Notes under the pieces: generated by a model
Database searches by the model: none
What the model was told of the DNA's origin: nothing
Seen by the model: only the letters and a program-made list of their open reading frames with translations
Assembly: GCA_963821495.1 (NCBI GenBank)
Contig: CAWGEA010000003.1
Location: forward strand, 1,240,001 to 1,304,000
DNA: 64,000 nt
DNA from: AC-32 sp963821495
GTDB taxonomy: Bacteria; Actinomycetota; Thermoleophilia; Gaiellales; Gaiellaceae
Direction of reading: 5' to 3'
Part shown: positions 10,906-19,821 of the stretch, in pieces
How the letters are laid out: each line of letters begins with the position of its first letter
How positions within the stretch are numbered: the first letter of the stretch is position 1
Translations under genes and position numbers: made by a program

Positions 10906-12605
10906 ACCTGGTGCATCACCTCGGAGGCAGCGCGCTCCCCCGAGTTGACGGCGCCGTTCAGGAACCCCTGCTCCTCCGGATCGGTGTGCTCTCCGGCGAA
11001 GTGGATGTTCCCCTCCTGAATGCCCTCGTAGCCGGAGAACGCGGTGTACTGGCCGAGGCGCCAGTACGAGTAGGCGCCGCGATGCCACGGGTCGATCGAC
11101 CAGTGATCCTCGTAGGCGAGGCCGGAGTAGGCCGCCGAGGTGCCCGGGAAGATCGGCTCGATCTGGTTCAGGAACCAGTTGACGTCCCGCGTGGGCGCCC
11201 GGCCGTGGGCCGCGCCGGTAAGCACGTCCCGGCCGGTCGACCCGCCCGGGAACCCGAGCAGGATCGCGGGCCCCGAGTCGCCGCGCGGAACCGAGTCGTC
11301 CCAGCACACGCAGAATGCGTTCCAGTCGGTGTAGCTGACGCCGCTGTAGCCGAGCTCCGGCCACGTCTTCTGCTGCACCTGCAGGTGGAGCTTCGCGTTC
11401 TGCCCCATCCCGAGTTGTTGGATCGCCTGCGTCTTCACCGGCGACAGGCCGGCCTGCGAGAGGTCGACGTCCCGGAGGGTCGAGAAGGGCAGCGCGAGCA
11501 CGACGTGGTCGGCGGTGACGCGGCTCGTCTTGCTGCCGACCTGGAAGGTCAGCGTGTAGGTGGCGTCGGCGTTGTCCCTGAGCGCGACCAGCTCGTGGCC
11601 CTGCTTGATCGTGCCCGAGGGAAGCTGGGAGACCATCCGCGTCACGATCTGGTCGTTGCCCCCGACCACGTGGTACTTCTCGTCGTAGCCGGGAAGCGGC
11701 TGGAGTGAGTTCGGCGAGTTCCAGGCGAGCAGGTAGAGCAGGTTCAGGGCCGGCTGGTCATCGGGGTCGGCTCCGTACTCGGAGACGACGTCGGCTTGCA
11801 GAAGCCGCCCGAAGCGGCTGCTCGACGAGATCCCGGTCTCGTCGAGCCACTCCGGCACCGACACAGAGTCGAGCCTGCGGCCCTCCGCCGTGGAGCCGTC
11901 GTAGCGCTGCGGCCACGGGGCCAGCTTGTACGCGTCTTTGAAGACGGGATAGCCGAGCGCGCCCCAGTCGTCGTTTGCCTCGGCGTAGGTGTAGGGGCTC
12001 CCGTCGAACCAGTAGATCTCCTCTCCGCCGGGCAGGTCGCCGCCGTTGACGACCTCTTCCTTGAGCCCGAGGGTCTTGGCGAGATTGCGGATCGCGGTTT
12101 CGTCGTGGTTGATGAAGGCTCCGCCGTGCTCCCCGACGAGACCGTTCTGGAAGTACCCGCGAAGGCTCCAGCAGCGGCCGCCGAGGTGCGTCGTGTCGGC
12201 CTCGTACACGGTCGAGCGGATCCGGGAGCCGTTCCAGAGCAGGTGCGCGCAGCGGATTCCGGCCAGACCCGCGCCGACGATGGCCACCCGGGCGGTCGAG
12301 GCCACCCGGGCGGTCGAGGCGGCGCGGGCGGAGCGGGCGGCGACGCCCACGCCGGCGAGCGCGGCACCCGCAACGGCCGCCTCGCCGAGCAGCCTGCTCC
12401 GGGTCAGACGGCGCTCCTCGGCCCGCTCGCGCTCGAGGATGGTCTGGCGGCGTGCCGCGGCGGCCCGCTCGCGCCGCTCGCCGACGATCTCGTCGACGGG
12501 CATCCCTCGTCCCTCGGCCTCCGCGTGCGCGGCGAACAGCTCCCTGAACCGGCGGGTGACGGGCGAGTAGGAGACGGCGCGCGGCCGGCGTGGAAGGTGG
12601 CGCAT
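10902..12605 (-). CDS. Flavin monoamine oxidase-like FAD protein, probably exported
   Basis: A 567-residue FAD-dependent amine oxidase family member. The dinucleotide-binding motif AIVGAGLAG is at about residues 108-116. The C-terminus holds the flavin motif IHFAGEHTDPEEQGFLNGAV. Ahead of the fold are about 65 charged residues, then a hydrophobic segment (71-95) after LTRSRLLGEAAVAG. This resembles a twin-arginine signal with one arginine replaced, so export by Tat is only possible. Between signal and FAD domain the pentad VASTAR occurs twice (a 15 bp tandem repeat). The substrate is unknown; polyamines or aromatic amines are typical for the family. Confidence 0.85.
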   Translation of the reverse strand: MRHLPRRPRAVSYSPVTRRFRELFAAHAEAEGRGMPVDEIVGERRERAAAARRQTILERERAEERRLTRSRLLGEAAVAGAALAGVGVAARSARAASTARVASTARVAIVGAGLAGIRCAHLLWNGSRIRSTVYEADTTHLGGRCWSLRGYFQNGLVGEHGGAFINHDETAIRNLAKTLGLKEEVVNGGDLPGGEEIYWFDGSPYTYAEANDDWGALGYPVFKDAYKLAPWPQRYDGSTAEGRRLDSVSVPEWLDETGISSSSRFGRLLQADVVSEYGADPDDQPALNLLYLLAWNSPNSLQPLPGYDEKYHVVGGNDQIVTRMVSQLPSGTIKQGHELVALRDNADATYTLTFQVGSKTSRVTADHVVLALPFSTLRDVDLSQAGLSPVKTQAIQQLGMGQNAKLHLQVQQKTWPELGYSGVSYTDWNAFCVCWDDSVPRGDSGPAILLGFPGGSTGRDVLTGAAHGRAPTRDVNWFLNQIEPIFPGTSAAYSGLAYEDHWSIDPWHRGAYSYWRLGQYTAFSGYEGIQEGNIHFAGEHTDPEEQGFLNGAVNSGERAASEVMHQV

Positions 12606-12690
12606 CTGCAGCTCCTCGCGTCGGAGAACCGTGGCAGCCAGCGACCCTACTCCTCGCCGCCTCCCGCCTCAACGGCCGGGCAGGCGACGC

Positions 12691-13878
12691 TCAGCGCCCG
12701 GCGCGGTTGCCGATCAGGCAGCCGGGGGGATAGGTGTCGCCAGTCGGCGCGGGCGGCTGCACCGCCGACTTGCCGAGCACCATCAGGATCACCTTGGCGT
12801 TGTCCTCGCTCGGCGTGATGTCGCCGCCGGTCGAGGTGCCACCGAGGCGGCAGTGGATCGTGCGCCCGGCGCGGAACTTCGCCCATCCGAGCGCGGCGAA
12901 GTTGTTCGCCGAGAGGTCGGTAGCGAGCGGCTTCATCAGGTCGTTGCCGATCAGCGGCAGCCGCATGAAGGTGTTGAAGCTCGCCAGCTTGCTCATCAGC
13001 GCCTGCAGCACCTGCTGGTTGCGCTCGCCGCGCGTGATGTCGCTCTCGGCCGGGTTGAGCAGGTTCTTGCGCACGCGCGAGTAGATCAGGGCGCGCTGAC
13101 CGTCCATTTGCTGCTTCCCGGCTCGGAAGCGCCAGCCAGGCCAGCGCGCGCAGCGCGCCTCGGTTCCGTAGGGACAGTCGAACTTCGACTGGATCCGTCC
13201 GGGGACGACGATGTCGATCCCGCCGACGGCGTCGATCAGATCCCGGAACTCGGCGAAGTTCACCAGCACGACGTGGTTGATCGGGATCGCGTGACCGGTC
13301 GCGTTGGCGACGGCCTGGATCGCGAGCCGCGGCCCGCCGACCTGGAAGGCCGTGGTGATCTTGGCGTTGCCGTAGCCGGGGATGTCGGCGCGGAGGTCGC
13401 GCGGGATCGAGAGATAGTAGAGCCGGTGGTGGTCCGGGTCGGTGCGGAGGATCGTGATCGAGTCCGAGTGGCGGTCCCCGGCCCGCGAGGCCGCGAGGGA
13501 GTGGTCGGTGCCGAGCAGGAGGATCGCCGTCGAGTTCGAGAGCAGGCTGCCGCTGTCGGGCGCGAGCGCGCGGCGTGCGGCCTGCGGAAGCCGCTTGTTG
13601 GCGTCGGACACCCCGCCGCGGAAGACCACGTAGCCGATCGCCCCCCAGACGATGAAGAAGAGGACGATCAGGACGAGCGCGATCGCGAGTTCCCGGCCCC
13701 AGCGGATCTGCCGTGGCCGCCGCGCAGTCGGTTTCGGCCCCGGCCCGCGGTAGCGGCGCCCGTCACGCTCCGGCCGCTCTCGCCGCACCTTCTCCGGACG
13801 TCCGACCGTGGGGACGCGGCCCTTCGTTCGTCCGCCGCGGTAGAGGCGATAGGGCTTCTCTCCGCCGGGGGCCGCCAT
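12691..13878 (-). CDS. LytR-CpsA-Psr (LCP) family cell-wall glycopolymer ligase
   Basis: LCP proteins attach undecaprenyl-linked glycopolymers to peptidoglycan on the outer face of the membrane. This 395-residue protein has about 60 basic cytoplasmic residues, one transmembrane helix (about 63-86) and an extracellular LCP domain with ILLLGTDH, DSITILRTDP and YLSIPRDLRADIPG, the arginine- and aspartate-rich motifs that bind pyrophosphate lipid. I preferred the ATG at 13878; a GTG at 13899 in the same frame would add seven residues, and neither has a clear ribosome binding site. It is divergent from the ROK kinase. Confidence 0.9.
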   Translation of the reverse strand: MAAPGGEKPYRLYRGGRTKGRVPTVGRPEKVRRERPERDGRRYRGPGPKPTARRPRQIRWGRELAIALVLIVLFFIVWGAIGYVVFRGGVSDANKRLPQAARRALAPDSGSLLSNSTAILLLGTDHSLAASRAGDRHSDSITILRTDPDHHRLYYLSIPRDLRADIPGYGNAKITTAFQVGGPRLAIQAVANATGHAIPINHVVLVNFAEFRDLIDAVGGIDIVVPGRIQSKFDCPYGTEARCARWPGWRFRAGKQQMDGQRALIYSRVRKNLLNPAESDITRGERNQQVLQALMSKLASFNTFMRLPLIGNDLMKPLATDLSANNFAALGWAKFRAGRTIHCRLGGTSTGGDITPSEDNAKVILMVLGKSAVQPPAPTGDTYPPGCLIGNRAGR

Positions 13879-13952
13879 CCGGCGGCGTATGGTACCCACC
13901 CGCGCTACGCGCTCTCGGCTGACGCGAGACCGCCGGCGCCGGAGAGCCGACG

Positions 13953-14888
13953 ATGACTACGCTCCAACCGCAGCCCGCCACGACTCGGGTCATCGGGATC
14001 GACGTGGGCGGGACGAAGATCGCCGCCGCGGTGGTCGCGCGCGACGGCTCGATCGAGGCGCGGTTGGAGCAGTCGACGGAGGTGCGCTCGGAGCATGCGC
14101 TGCTTGCGCAGCTCGACGCGATCGTTGGCGAGCTGCGGAGCGGCGCGGACGTCGCCGCGCTCGGGTTCGGCATTCCCTCGCGGATCGACCAGCGGGCGGG
14201 CCGAGCCGTCGCCTCGGTGAACGTCCCGCTCACGAACGTCGACTTCCGTGACCGGATGCACGAGCAGCACGGCCTGCCGGTCGCGATCGACAACGACGCC
14301 AACGCGGCCGCGTTCGCCGAGTGGCACGCGGGCGCGGCACGCGGGGCACGGCATGTCGTGATGCTGACGCTCGGCACCGGAGTGGGAGGCGGTCTGATCC
14401 TCGGCGGCGCGCCGTACCGCGGCGCGACGGGCAGCGGCGCGGAGCTCGGGCATGTCGTCGTCGAGCTGGACGGGCCGCCGTGCCGCTGCGGCGGGCGCGG
14501 GCATCTCGAGTCGTTCGCGACCGGTCTGGCAGCCGACGATCTGGCGCGCGAGCACTTCGGGCGCGACTCGAACGCCCACGATCTGGTGCGGCGCGCACAT
14601 GCGGGCGAAGCCGCGGCTCTCGGCGTGCTCGCCGGGATCGGTCGCTACGTCGGCGCCGCGATCGCGAGCTTCGTGAATGCGCTCGAGCCCGAGCTGGTGG
14701 TGATCGGCGGCGGTTTCGGCGAGGCTGCGGGGGAGTTTCTGCTCCGGTCGGCGCGTGAGGTGCTCGCCCAGGACGCGCTCCCGCCGGGACGGGAAAACCT
14801 CCGGATCGTGGAAGCACAGCTCGGCGCCGACGCCGGCGTGATCGGCGCCGGGATGATCGCCTTCGAGGCGCTCGGCACGGAGGAGTAG
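13953..14888 (+). CDS. ROK-family sugar kinase (glucokinase-like)
   Basis: A 311-residue ROK kinase. VIGIDVGGTKIAA is the ATP phosphate motif, IDNDANAAAFAEW holds the catalytic aspartate, and LGTGVGGGLI with ELGHV forms the sugar and metal site. Actinobacterial relatives usually phosphorylate glucose. The zinc motif normally reads CxCGxxGCxE; here it is CRCGGRGHLES, with His in place of the third Cys. The stop overlaps the GTG of rsmI (TAGTG), so the two are probably co-transcribed. Confidence 0.87.
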   Translation: MTTLQPQPATTRVIGIDVGGTKIAAAVVARDGSIEARLEQSTEVRSEHALLAQLDAIVGELRSGADVAALGFGIPSRIDQRAGRAVASVNVPLTNVDFRDRMHEQHGLPVAIDNDANAAAFAEWHAGAARGARHVVMLTLGTGVGGGLILGGAPYRGATGSGAELGHVVVELDGPPCRCGGRGHLESFATGLAADDLAREHFGRDSNAHDLVRRAHAGEAAALGVLAGIGRYVGAAIASFVNALEPELVVIGGGFGEAAGEFLLRSAREVLAQDALPPGRENLRIVEAQLGADAGVIGAGMIAFEALGTEE

Positions 14889-15688
14889 TGCCGCTCGCGG
14901 TCTGCGCGACGCCGATCGGGAACCTCGAGGACGTGACGCTGCGCGTGCTGCGGGAGCTCGCCGACGCCGACATCGTGCTCGCCGAGGACACGCGGCACAC
15001 CCGGGCGCTGCTCGAGCGACACGGGATCTCGGCGCGGCTGCGCTCCTACCACGAGCACAACGAGGCGAAGCGGACTGCCGAGCTGCTGCCGCGCCTCGAG
15101 GCAGGCGAGCGGGTGGCGCTCGTCAGCGACGCGGGCCTGCCGGGCGTCAACGATCCCGGCGCCCGGCTGGTACGGGCGGCGCTCGAGGAAGGGATCGCCG
15201 TGACTGTGCTGCCCGGGCCCTCAGCCGTCGAGACCGCGCTCGTGGCGAGCGGCCTCGTGGGCGAGCAGTACCAGTTCCTCGGCTACCTGCCGCGGGGCGA
15301 GCGGGCGCTGCTCGAGCTCGCGAACGAGCTCTCGCGCCGGCCGTGGGCAGTCGTCGCGTTCGAGTCGCCGCAGCGGCTGCCGCGCTCTCTCCGGGTCCTC
15401 GCGCGCGTGATCTCCGACCGGCCGGCCGCGGTGTGCCGCGAGCTGACGAAGCGGTTCGAGGAGGTCGCTCGCGGCAGCGTGGGAGAGCTGGCCCAGCGCT
15501 TCGGGGAACCGGTCCGCGGTGAGGTCACGCTCGTGCTTGGCGAGGCGGCGGCGACACCGGACGAGAGCGGCGCTATTGCCGCGGTCGCTGAGCTGGTCGA
15601 GGCCGGCTTGCCGCGGCGCCGCGCTGCGGAGATCGTCTCGCAGCTGACCGGCGTGGCGCGGAACCTGCTCTACCGCACGTCGTTGTAA
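14888..15688 (+). CDS. rsmI: 16S rRNA (cytidine1402-2'-O)-methyltransferase
   Basis: SAM-dependent ribose methylase acting on C1402 in the ribosomal decoding centre. The 266-residue protein has the tetrapyrrole-methylase-type fold: ATPIGNLEDVTLR at the N-terminus, DTRHTRALLERHGI, LVSDAGLPGVNDPG and LPGPSAVETALVASG, all RsmI signatures. The C-terminal ERGSV/GEVTLVLGEA segment is also typical. It begins at GTG on the ROK kinase stop. The downstream gene is separated by a promoter-like sequence. Confidence 0.95.
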   Translation: MPLAVCATPIGNLEDVTLRVLRELADADIVLAEDTRHTRALLERHGISARLRSYHEHNEAKRTAELLPRLEAGERVALVSDAGLPGVNDPGARLVRAALEEGIAVTVLPGPSAVETALVASGLVGEQYQFLGYLPRGERALLELANELSRRPWAVVAFESPQRLPRSLRVLARVISDRPAAVCRELTKRFEEVARGSVGELAQRFGEPVRGEVTLVLGEAAATPDESGAIAAVAELVEAGLPRRRAAEIVSQLTGVARNLLYRTSL

Positions 15689-15694
15689 TCAACT

Positions 15695-15724
15695 TTGACA
15701 ACTAGCGAGATCGCTTGCTACTGT
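15695..15724 (+). promoter_or_regulatory. Promoter of the M23 peptidase gene (TTGACA-N18-TACTGT)
   Basis: A perfect -35 hexamer TTGACA at 15695-15700 is followed after 18 bases by TACTGT (15719-15724), a TAnnnT-type -10. This is one of the few places in the window with a full consensus -35. It follows the rsmI stop by six bases and lies in an AT-richer patch. Its presence argues that the peptidase coding region starts downstream of about 15731. Confidence 0.6.
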
Positions 15725-15733
15725 AACATCGGT

Positions 15734-17020
15734 TTGCAGAACTGGCAACAGATCGGCTCGCACTTCACCCGGCTAGCGGTGTTCGCCGTGGCAGCGGCCC
15801 TCGCTGTTCCCGCCAGTGCGAGCGCGTGGGCCTGGCCCGTGCAGGGGCCGGTGCTACGGGCGTTCAGCTTCGGGTCCGACCCATATGCGGCCGGCCTTCA
15901 CCGAGGCATCGACGTCGGAGCGCCATCGGGCACGGAAGTGGTCGCACCCGCGAGCGGGGTCGTCTCCTTCGCAGGGACCGTGCCGTCGGGTGGGAAGACC
16001 GTCTCGGTGCTGACGCCCGCCGGGTACTCCGTGACGCTGCTGCACCTCGAGTCGCTGTCGGTCGAGCACGGGGCGACGGTCGGGGAAGGCGACGTGGTCG
16101 GCACCGTCGGCTCGAGCGGCACGCCGGAGCTGACCGTGCCCTACGTCCACCTCGGCGTGCGCTGGGCAGCGGACCCGGAGGGCTACCTCGACCCGCTGTT
16201 CTTCCTGCCGCCGGTCGTGCGGCCGCCTGCTTCGGGGGAGCCGCCGCGTCCAGAGCCCGTGCCCGGGGCCTCGCCCGCTCCTCGGCCGGCGTCTCCGGCG
16301 GTCGTCGCGCCCCGGGCCGAGGCGCCGCCGGTCGCGCAGCCGCGAGCGGTGCCGGCACGGCCGCGGCTGTCCATGCCGCAGCGATCGCCCGGTCGCCCGA
16401 ACGTTCCGCCCGTGGCGGGGAGGCCGGGTGTTGTGGCGACGGTGACCGCGACGACGCGGGGGGCCAAGCGGCACCCGCAGGGACGTGCGACGCGACCGAA
16501 CGCTGCCCCGCACGTCGCGCCGGGTCCCGGTGAACGGGCGTCGCGGGTCACGACGCCCGCCGTCCGCGCCGCTGTGGTCGCAGCCCAGCCGGAACGCCGG
16601 CCGGTGCCGCTGACCGACCGCATCCCGCTGATCGCCCCCGAGCGTCCACGCTCGCGACACGGTCTGGCTCCGCTCATCGCGGCCCTCGTCGCCGCGATGA
16701 CGGTGGCGGTAACCGCGACGGTGTGGTGGCGGCGCGGCGCGCAGAGGCAGCGCAGGCCCGCTCGTATCATTGACGGCGATGCGCTACTACCTGACTACAC
16801 CGATCTACTACGTGAACGCGGCCCCTCACATCGGGCACGCGTACACGACGATCGCTGCGGACGTGCTCGTCCGGCATCACCGCCAGCGCGGGGAGGAGAC
16901 CTTCTTCCTTACCGGCACCGACGAGAACGCGTCCAAGGTGTACCGCGTCGCCGAGGAGCAGGGGCTCGACCCCAAGGCGTACGTCGACGAGATCGTCGAA
17001 CAGTGGCGGGCGCTGCCTGA
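15734..17020 (+). CDS. Secreted M23-type peptidase/LysM-free cell-wall protein, C-terminus doubtful
   Basis: The conserved part is an M23 (LytM) endopeptidase fold: GLHRGIDVGAPSGTEVVAPASG carries HRGxD and VPYVHLGVRW the HxH-like end. M23 enzymes cut peptidoglycan cross-links, but the second histidine pattern here is incomplete, so activity is uncertain. A signal peptide (FAVAAALAVPASASA) precedes it; then comes a long Pro/Arg-rich linker and a C-terminal membrane segment near residues 317-334. Starts are TTG 15734 or GTG 15779, since the promoter excludes earlier ones. The frame continues 242 bp into metG with unnatural Arg-rich sequence. In another frame TGA at 16771 would end the gene before metG, so a small frameshift is likely. 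Confidence 0.75.
   Translation: MQNWQQIGSHFTRLAVFAVAAALAVPASASAWAWPVQGPVLRAFSFGSDPYAAGLHRGIDVGAPSGTEVVAPASGVVSFAGTVPSGGKTVSVLTPAGYSVTLLHLESLSVEHGATVGEGDVVGTVGSSGTPELTVPYVHLGVRWAADPEGYLDPLFFLPPVVRPPASGEPPRPEPVPGASPAPRPASPAVVAPRAEAPPVAQPRAVPARPRLSMPQRSPGRPNVPPVAGRPGVVATVTATTRGAKRHPQGRATRPNAAPHVAPGPGERASRVTTPAVRAAVVAAQPERRPVPLTDRIPLIAPERPRSRHGLAPLIAALVAAMTVAVTATVWWRRGAQRQRRPARIIDGDALLPDYTDLLRERGPSHRARVHDDRCGRARPASPPARGGDLLPYRHRRERVQGVPRRRGAGARPQGVRRRDRRTVAGAA
16765..16770 (+). promoter_or_regulatory. Candidate -10 element (TATCAT) for metG
   Basis: TATCAT, five of six matches to the -10 consensus, lies eight bases before the metG ATG. The same hexamer is seen before dnaK. No clear -35 is present. 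If used, the transcript would be nearly leaderless. Confidence 0.4.
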
Positions 17021-18299
17021 GCGGATCGATGCCGAGTACGACTTCTTCATCCGCACGACCGACGAGGGCCACCACCGCTTCGTGCAAGAGTTCCTCCAGC
17101 GCGTCTACGACAACGGCGATATCTACCAGGACGTCTACAGCGGCCTGTACTGCGTCGGCTGCGAGGAGTTCAAGAGCGAGGCGGACCTCGTCGAGGGCCT
17201 GTGTCCCGAGCACGGCATCGCGCCGGAGCGGATCGAGGAAACGAACTACTTCTTTCGCCTGTCGGCGTACCAGGACCGCCTGCTCGAGCTCTACGACGAG
17301 CGGCCGGACTTCGTACTCCCCCGAAACCGTTACAACGAGGCGCGGAGCTTCATCGCGGGCGGCCTCGAGGACTTCAGCGTCAGCCGCGCCGGCCAGCCGT
17401 GGGGCGTGCCGATCCCGTGGGACGAAGGGCAGGTCACCTATGTCTGGGTAGACGCCCTCATCAACTACCTGAGCGCGCTCACCTACGGGCGCGAGGGCGA
17501 GGACCTGCGCGAGCGCTTCTGGCCTGAGGTACGCCACCTCCTCGGCAAGGACATCCTCCGCTTCCACTGCGTCTACTGGCCGGCACTCCTGCTCGCGGCG
17601 GGGTACGAGGTTCCGCGGCAGCTGTTCGTCCACGGCTGGTTGCTGTTGGAAGAGCGGAAGATCTCGAAGTCGCTCGGAAACGCCCTCGACCCGCTCGACC
17701 TGGTCGACGTCTACGGCGCCGATGCGGTGCGATTCTGGGCGCTGCGCTCCGTCTCGTTCGGCCAGGACGGGAACACGTCGCTCGAGGGGCTGCACGAGCG
17801 GTACGAGCGCGAGCTCGGCAACGACCTCGGCAACCTCGTCTCGCGGACGACCGCGATGATCGCCCGCTACCGCGACGGGCGGGTCGCGCCTGGAGCGCCG
17901 AACGCGGAGCTGAAGGACGCACTCGAGGCACTGCGCGCAAGGCTCGTCGAGCGGTTCGACGCCTGGGATCTCACCGGCGCGCTCGAGGACATCTGGGAGG
18001 TCGTCCGCTGGCTGAACCGGCACGTCGAGTCGACGGCGCCGTGGCAGCTCGCAAAGGACGAGGCGAAGGCCGAGGAGCTCGACGCGGTCCTCTACGACCT
18101 CGCGGACGGGGTTCGGGCGGTCGCGGTTGCGCTCTCGCCCTACCTGCCGGCGACGGCGCCCCAGATCCTCGCAGCGCTGCGCCAGCCGGTCGAGCTAGGC
18201 CTGGGCCGGATCGGGTACGGCCTGACGCCGAAGACCGACGGCATCGCCGCTGCCGCTCCGCTCTTCCCGCGCGTCGACCAACCGACCGCCGCGGCGTGA
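16779..18299 (+). CDS. metG: Methionyl-tRNA synthetase
   Basis: Charges tRNA-Met. The 506-residue class I synthetase begins MRYYLTTPIYYVNAAPHIGHAYT, with the HIGH motif PHIGHAY. The connective peptide has CVGC and CPEHG (a zinc knuckle with His as one ligand). The KMSKS loop reads KISKSLGN near residue 293. The C-terminal helical domain is present and there is no EMAP-like dimerisation domain, as in short actinobacterial enzymes. The stop overlaps the tatD start by four bases, so metG, tatD, rsmA and ispE form one operon. Confidence 0.97.
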   Translation: MRYYLTTPIYYVNAAPHIGHAYTTIAADVLVRHHRQRGEETFFLTGTDENASKVYRVAEEQGLDPKAYVDEIVEQWRALPERIDAEYDFFIRTTDEGHHRFVQEFLQRVYDNGDIYQDVYSGLYCVGCEEFKSEADLVEGLCPEHGIAPERIEETNYFFRLSAYQDRLLELYDERPDFVLPRNRYNEARSFIAGGLEDFSVSRAGQPWGVPIPWDEGQVTYVWVDALINYLSALTYGREGEDLRERFWPEVRHLLGKDILRFHCVYWPALLLAAGYEVPRQLFVHGWLLLEERKISKSLGNALDPLDLVDVYGADAVRFWALRSVSFGQDGNTSLEGLHERYERELGNDLGNLVSRTTAMIARYRDGRVAPGAPNAELKDALEALRARLVERFDAWDLTGALEDIWEVVRWLNRHVESTAPWQLAKDEAKAEELDAVLYDLADGVRAVAVALSPYLPATAPQILAALRQPVELGLGRIGYGLTPKTDGIAAAAPLFPRVDQPTAAA

Positions 18300-19042
18300 T
18301 CGACACGCACGCGCACCTCGACGCGTGCGCGGATCCGGCAGACGAGCTCGTCGCGCGCGCGCGCGAGGCCGGGGTCGAGCGCATCGTCTCGGTCGGCTCC
18401 GGGCTCGACTCGTGTCGGGAGACGCTCACGATCGCGAGGCGTCACGACGGCGTCTTCGCCGCGCTCGGCATCCACCCGCACCAGGCCGCCGACCCGGATG
18501 CGGGGGTCGTCGACGACCTGCGCGAGCTCCTCGCCGATCCAAGCACGGTCGCTGTCGGGGAGACAGGCCTCGACCACTACCGCGACTACGCGCCGCATGA
18601 CCGCCAGCTCGAGCTCTTCGAGCACCAGCTCGAGCTCGCGAAGGAGCTCGGGAAGACGGTCGTCGTCCACACGCGCGCGGCCTCCGGCGAGACGGCCGCG
18701 GCCCTGGCCGGGTTCGGCGGCACGGTCGTCCTGCACTGCTTCTCTGCCCCGGAGCTCCTGCCGGTCGCGCTCGAGCGCGGCTACTACGTCTCGTTCGCGG
18801 GCAACGTCACCTACCCCAAGGCAGAGGAGCTACGCGAGGCCGCGCGCGCGGTGCCTGCGGATCGGCTTCTCGCCGAGACCGACAGCCCCTACCTCGCGCC
18901 GCAACCGCGCCGCGGGCGGCCCAACGAGCCGGCGAACGTCGTCCACACTCTCGCCGTCCTCGCGGAGGCGCGCGGCGAGCCGGAGGACGAGCTCGCGCGC
19001 CGGCTCGACGCGAACGCCAGCGCCGCCTTCGGCCTCCCGTGA
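18296..19042 (+). CDS. tatD: TatD-family metal-dependent hydrolase (DNase)
   Basis: A 248-residue amidohydrolase-fold phosphodiesterase. VIDTHAHLDA gives the HxH metal site, GETGLDHYRD the Glu ligand, VVVHTRAA and LHCF later His ligands, and AETDSPYLAP the final aspartate. TatD proteins show 3'-5' exonuclease activity. The GTG start overlaps metG by 4 bp (GTGA), and the metG-tatD-rsmA order is widely conserved. Confidence 0.94.
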   Translation: MIDTHAHLDACADPADELVARAREAGVERIVSVGSGLDSCRETLTIARRHDGVFAALGIHPHQAADPDAGVVDDLRELLADPSTVAVGETGLDHYRDYAPHDRQLELFEHQLELAKELGKTVVVHTRAASGETAAALAGFGGTVVLHCFSAPELLPVALERGYYVSFAGNVTYPKAEELREAARAVPADRLLAETDSPYLAPQPRRGRPNEPANVVHTLAVLAEARGEPEDELARRLDANASAAFGLP

Positions 19043-19821
19043 GCCGGCCCGCGGCTAAGAAGGAGCTCGGCCAGCACTTCCTGGTCGACGAGAACCTGCT
19101 CGGTGTGATCGGCCGCCTCGCGGCGCTCGCCCCGGACGACGTCGTGCTCGAGATCGGCCCGGGACTCGGCGTCCTCACCACCTATCTCGCCGACCGCGTC
19201 GCGCACGTGCACGCCGTCGAGCTCGACCGCTCGCTGGAGCCGGGGCTCCGGGACGTCCTTGAGGGCCGGCAGAACGTCGAGCTCCATTTCGGCGACGCCC
19301 TCCGCCTCGACCTCGCACGGCTCGACCCGGAGCCGACGAAGCTCGTCTCGAACCTGCCGTACAACATCGCGACGCCGCTCGTCGTCGAGAGCCTCGACGG
19401 CCTCCCGAGCGTCCGCCTCTGGACGGTGATGGTCCAGCGCGAAGTCGCCGACCGCTTCTTCGCGGCACCCTCGACGAAGGCTTACGGCGCCGTCTCGGTC
19501 CTCGTCCAGCTCGCGGCTGTGCGCTCCGGCTTCCATCCGGTCTCCCGCACCGTCTTTCGACCGCGCCCGAACGTCGACTCGGCGCTCGTCGCCTTCCGCC
19601 GCCGCGAGCTCCCGCCCGACTTCGCGCGCGTCAAGCAGGTCGTGACCGCTGCGTTCGCGCATCGGCGCAAACGGCTCGCGAACTCCCTCGACCTCGCCGG
19701 GGTCGCCGAGCGCGAGTCCGCCGCTGCGGCACTCGCGGCGATCGGGCGCGAACACTCCGTCCGGGCCGAAGAGCTTTCGCCGCCCGAGTTCGTCGCGCTG
19801 ACCCGCGCGCTGCGACCGTGA
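19039..19821 (+). CDS. rsmA: 16S rRNA (adenine1518/1519-N6)-dimethyltransferase
   Basis: KsgA/RsmA dimethylates two adjacent adenines near the 3' end of 16S rRNA. The 260-residue protein opens with KKELGQHFLVDENLL, has the SAM-binding LEIGPGLGVLTTYLA, the catalytic NLPYNIA and the C-terminal FRPRPNVDSALV segment, all diagnostic. It overlaps tatD and ispE by four bases on each side, indicating tight translational coupling. Confidence 0.97.
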   Translation: MSRPAAKKELGQHFLVDENLLGVIGRLAALAPDDVVLEIGPGLGVLTTYLADRVAHVHAVELDRSLEPGLRDVLEGRQNVELHFGDALRLDLARLDPEPTKLVSNLPYNIATPLVVESLDGLPSVRLWTVMVQREVADRFFAAPSTKAYGAVSVLVQLAAVRSGFHPVSRTVFRPRPNVDSALVAFRRRELPPDFARVKQVVTAAFAHRRKRLANSLDLAGVAERESAAAALAAIGREHSVRAEELSPPEFVALTRALRP

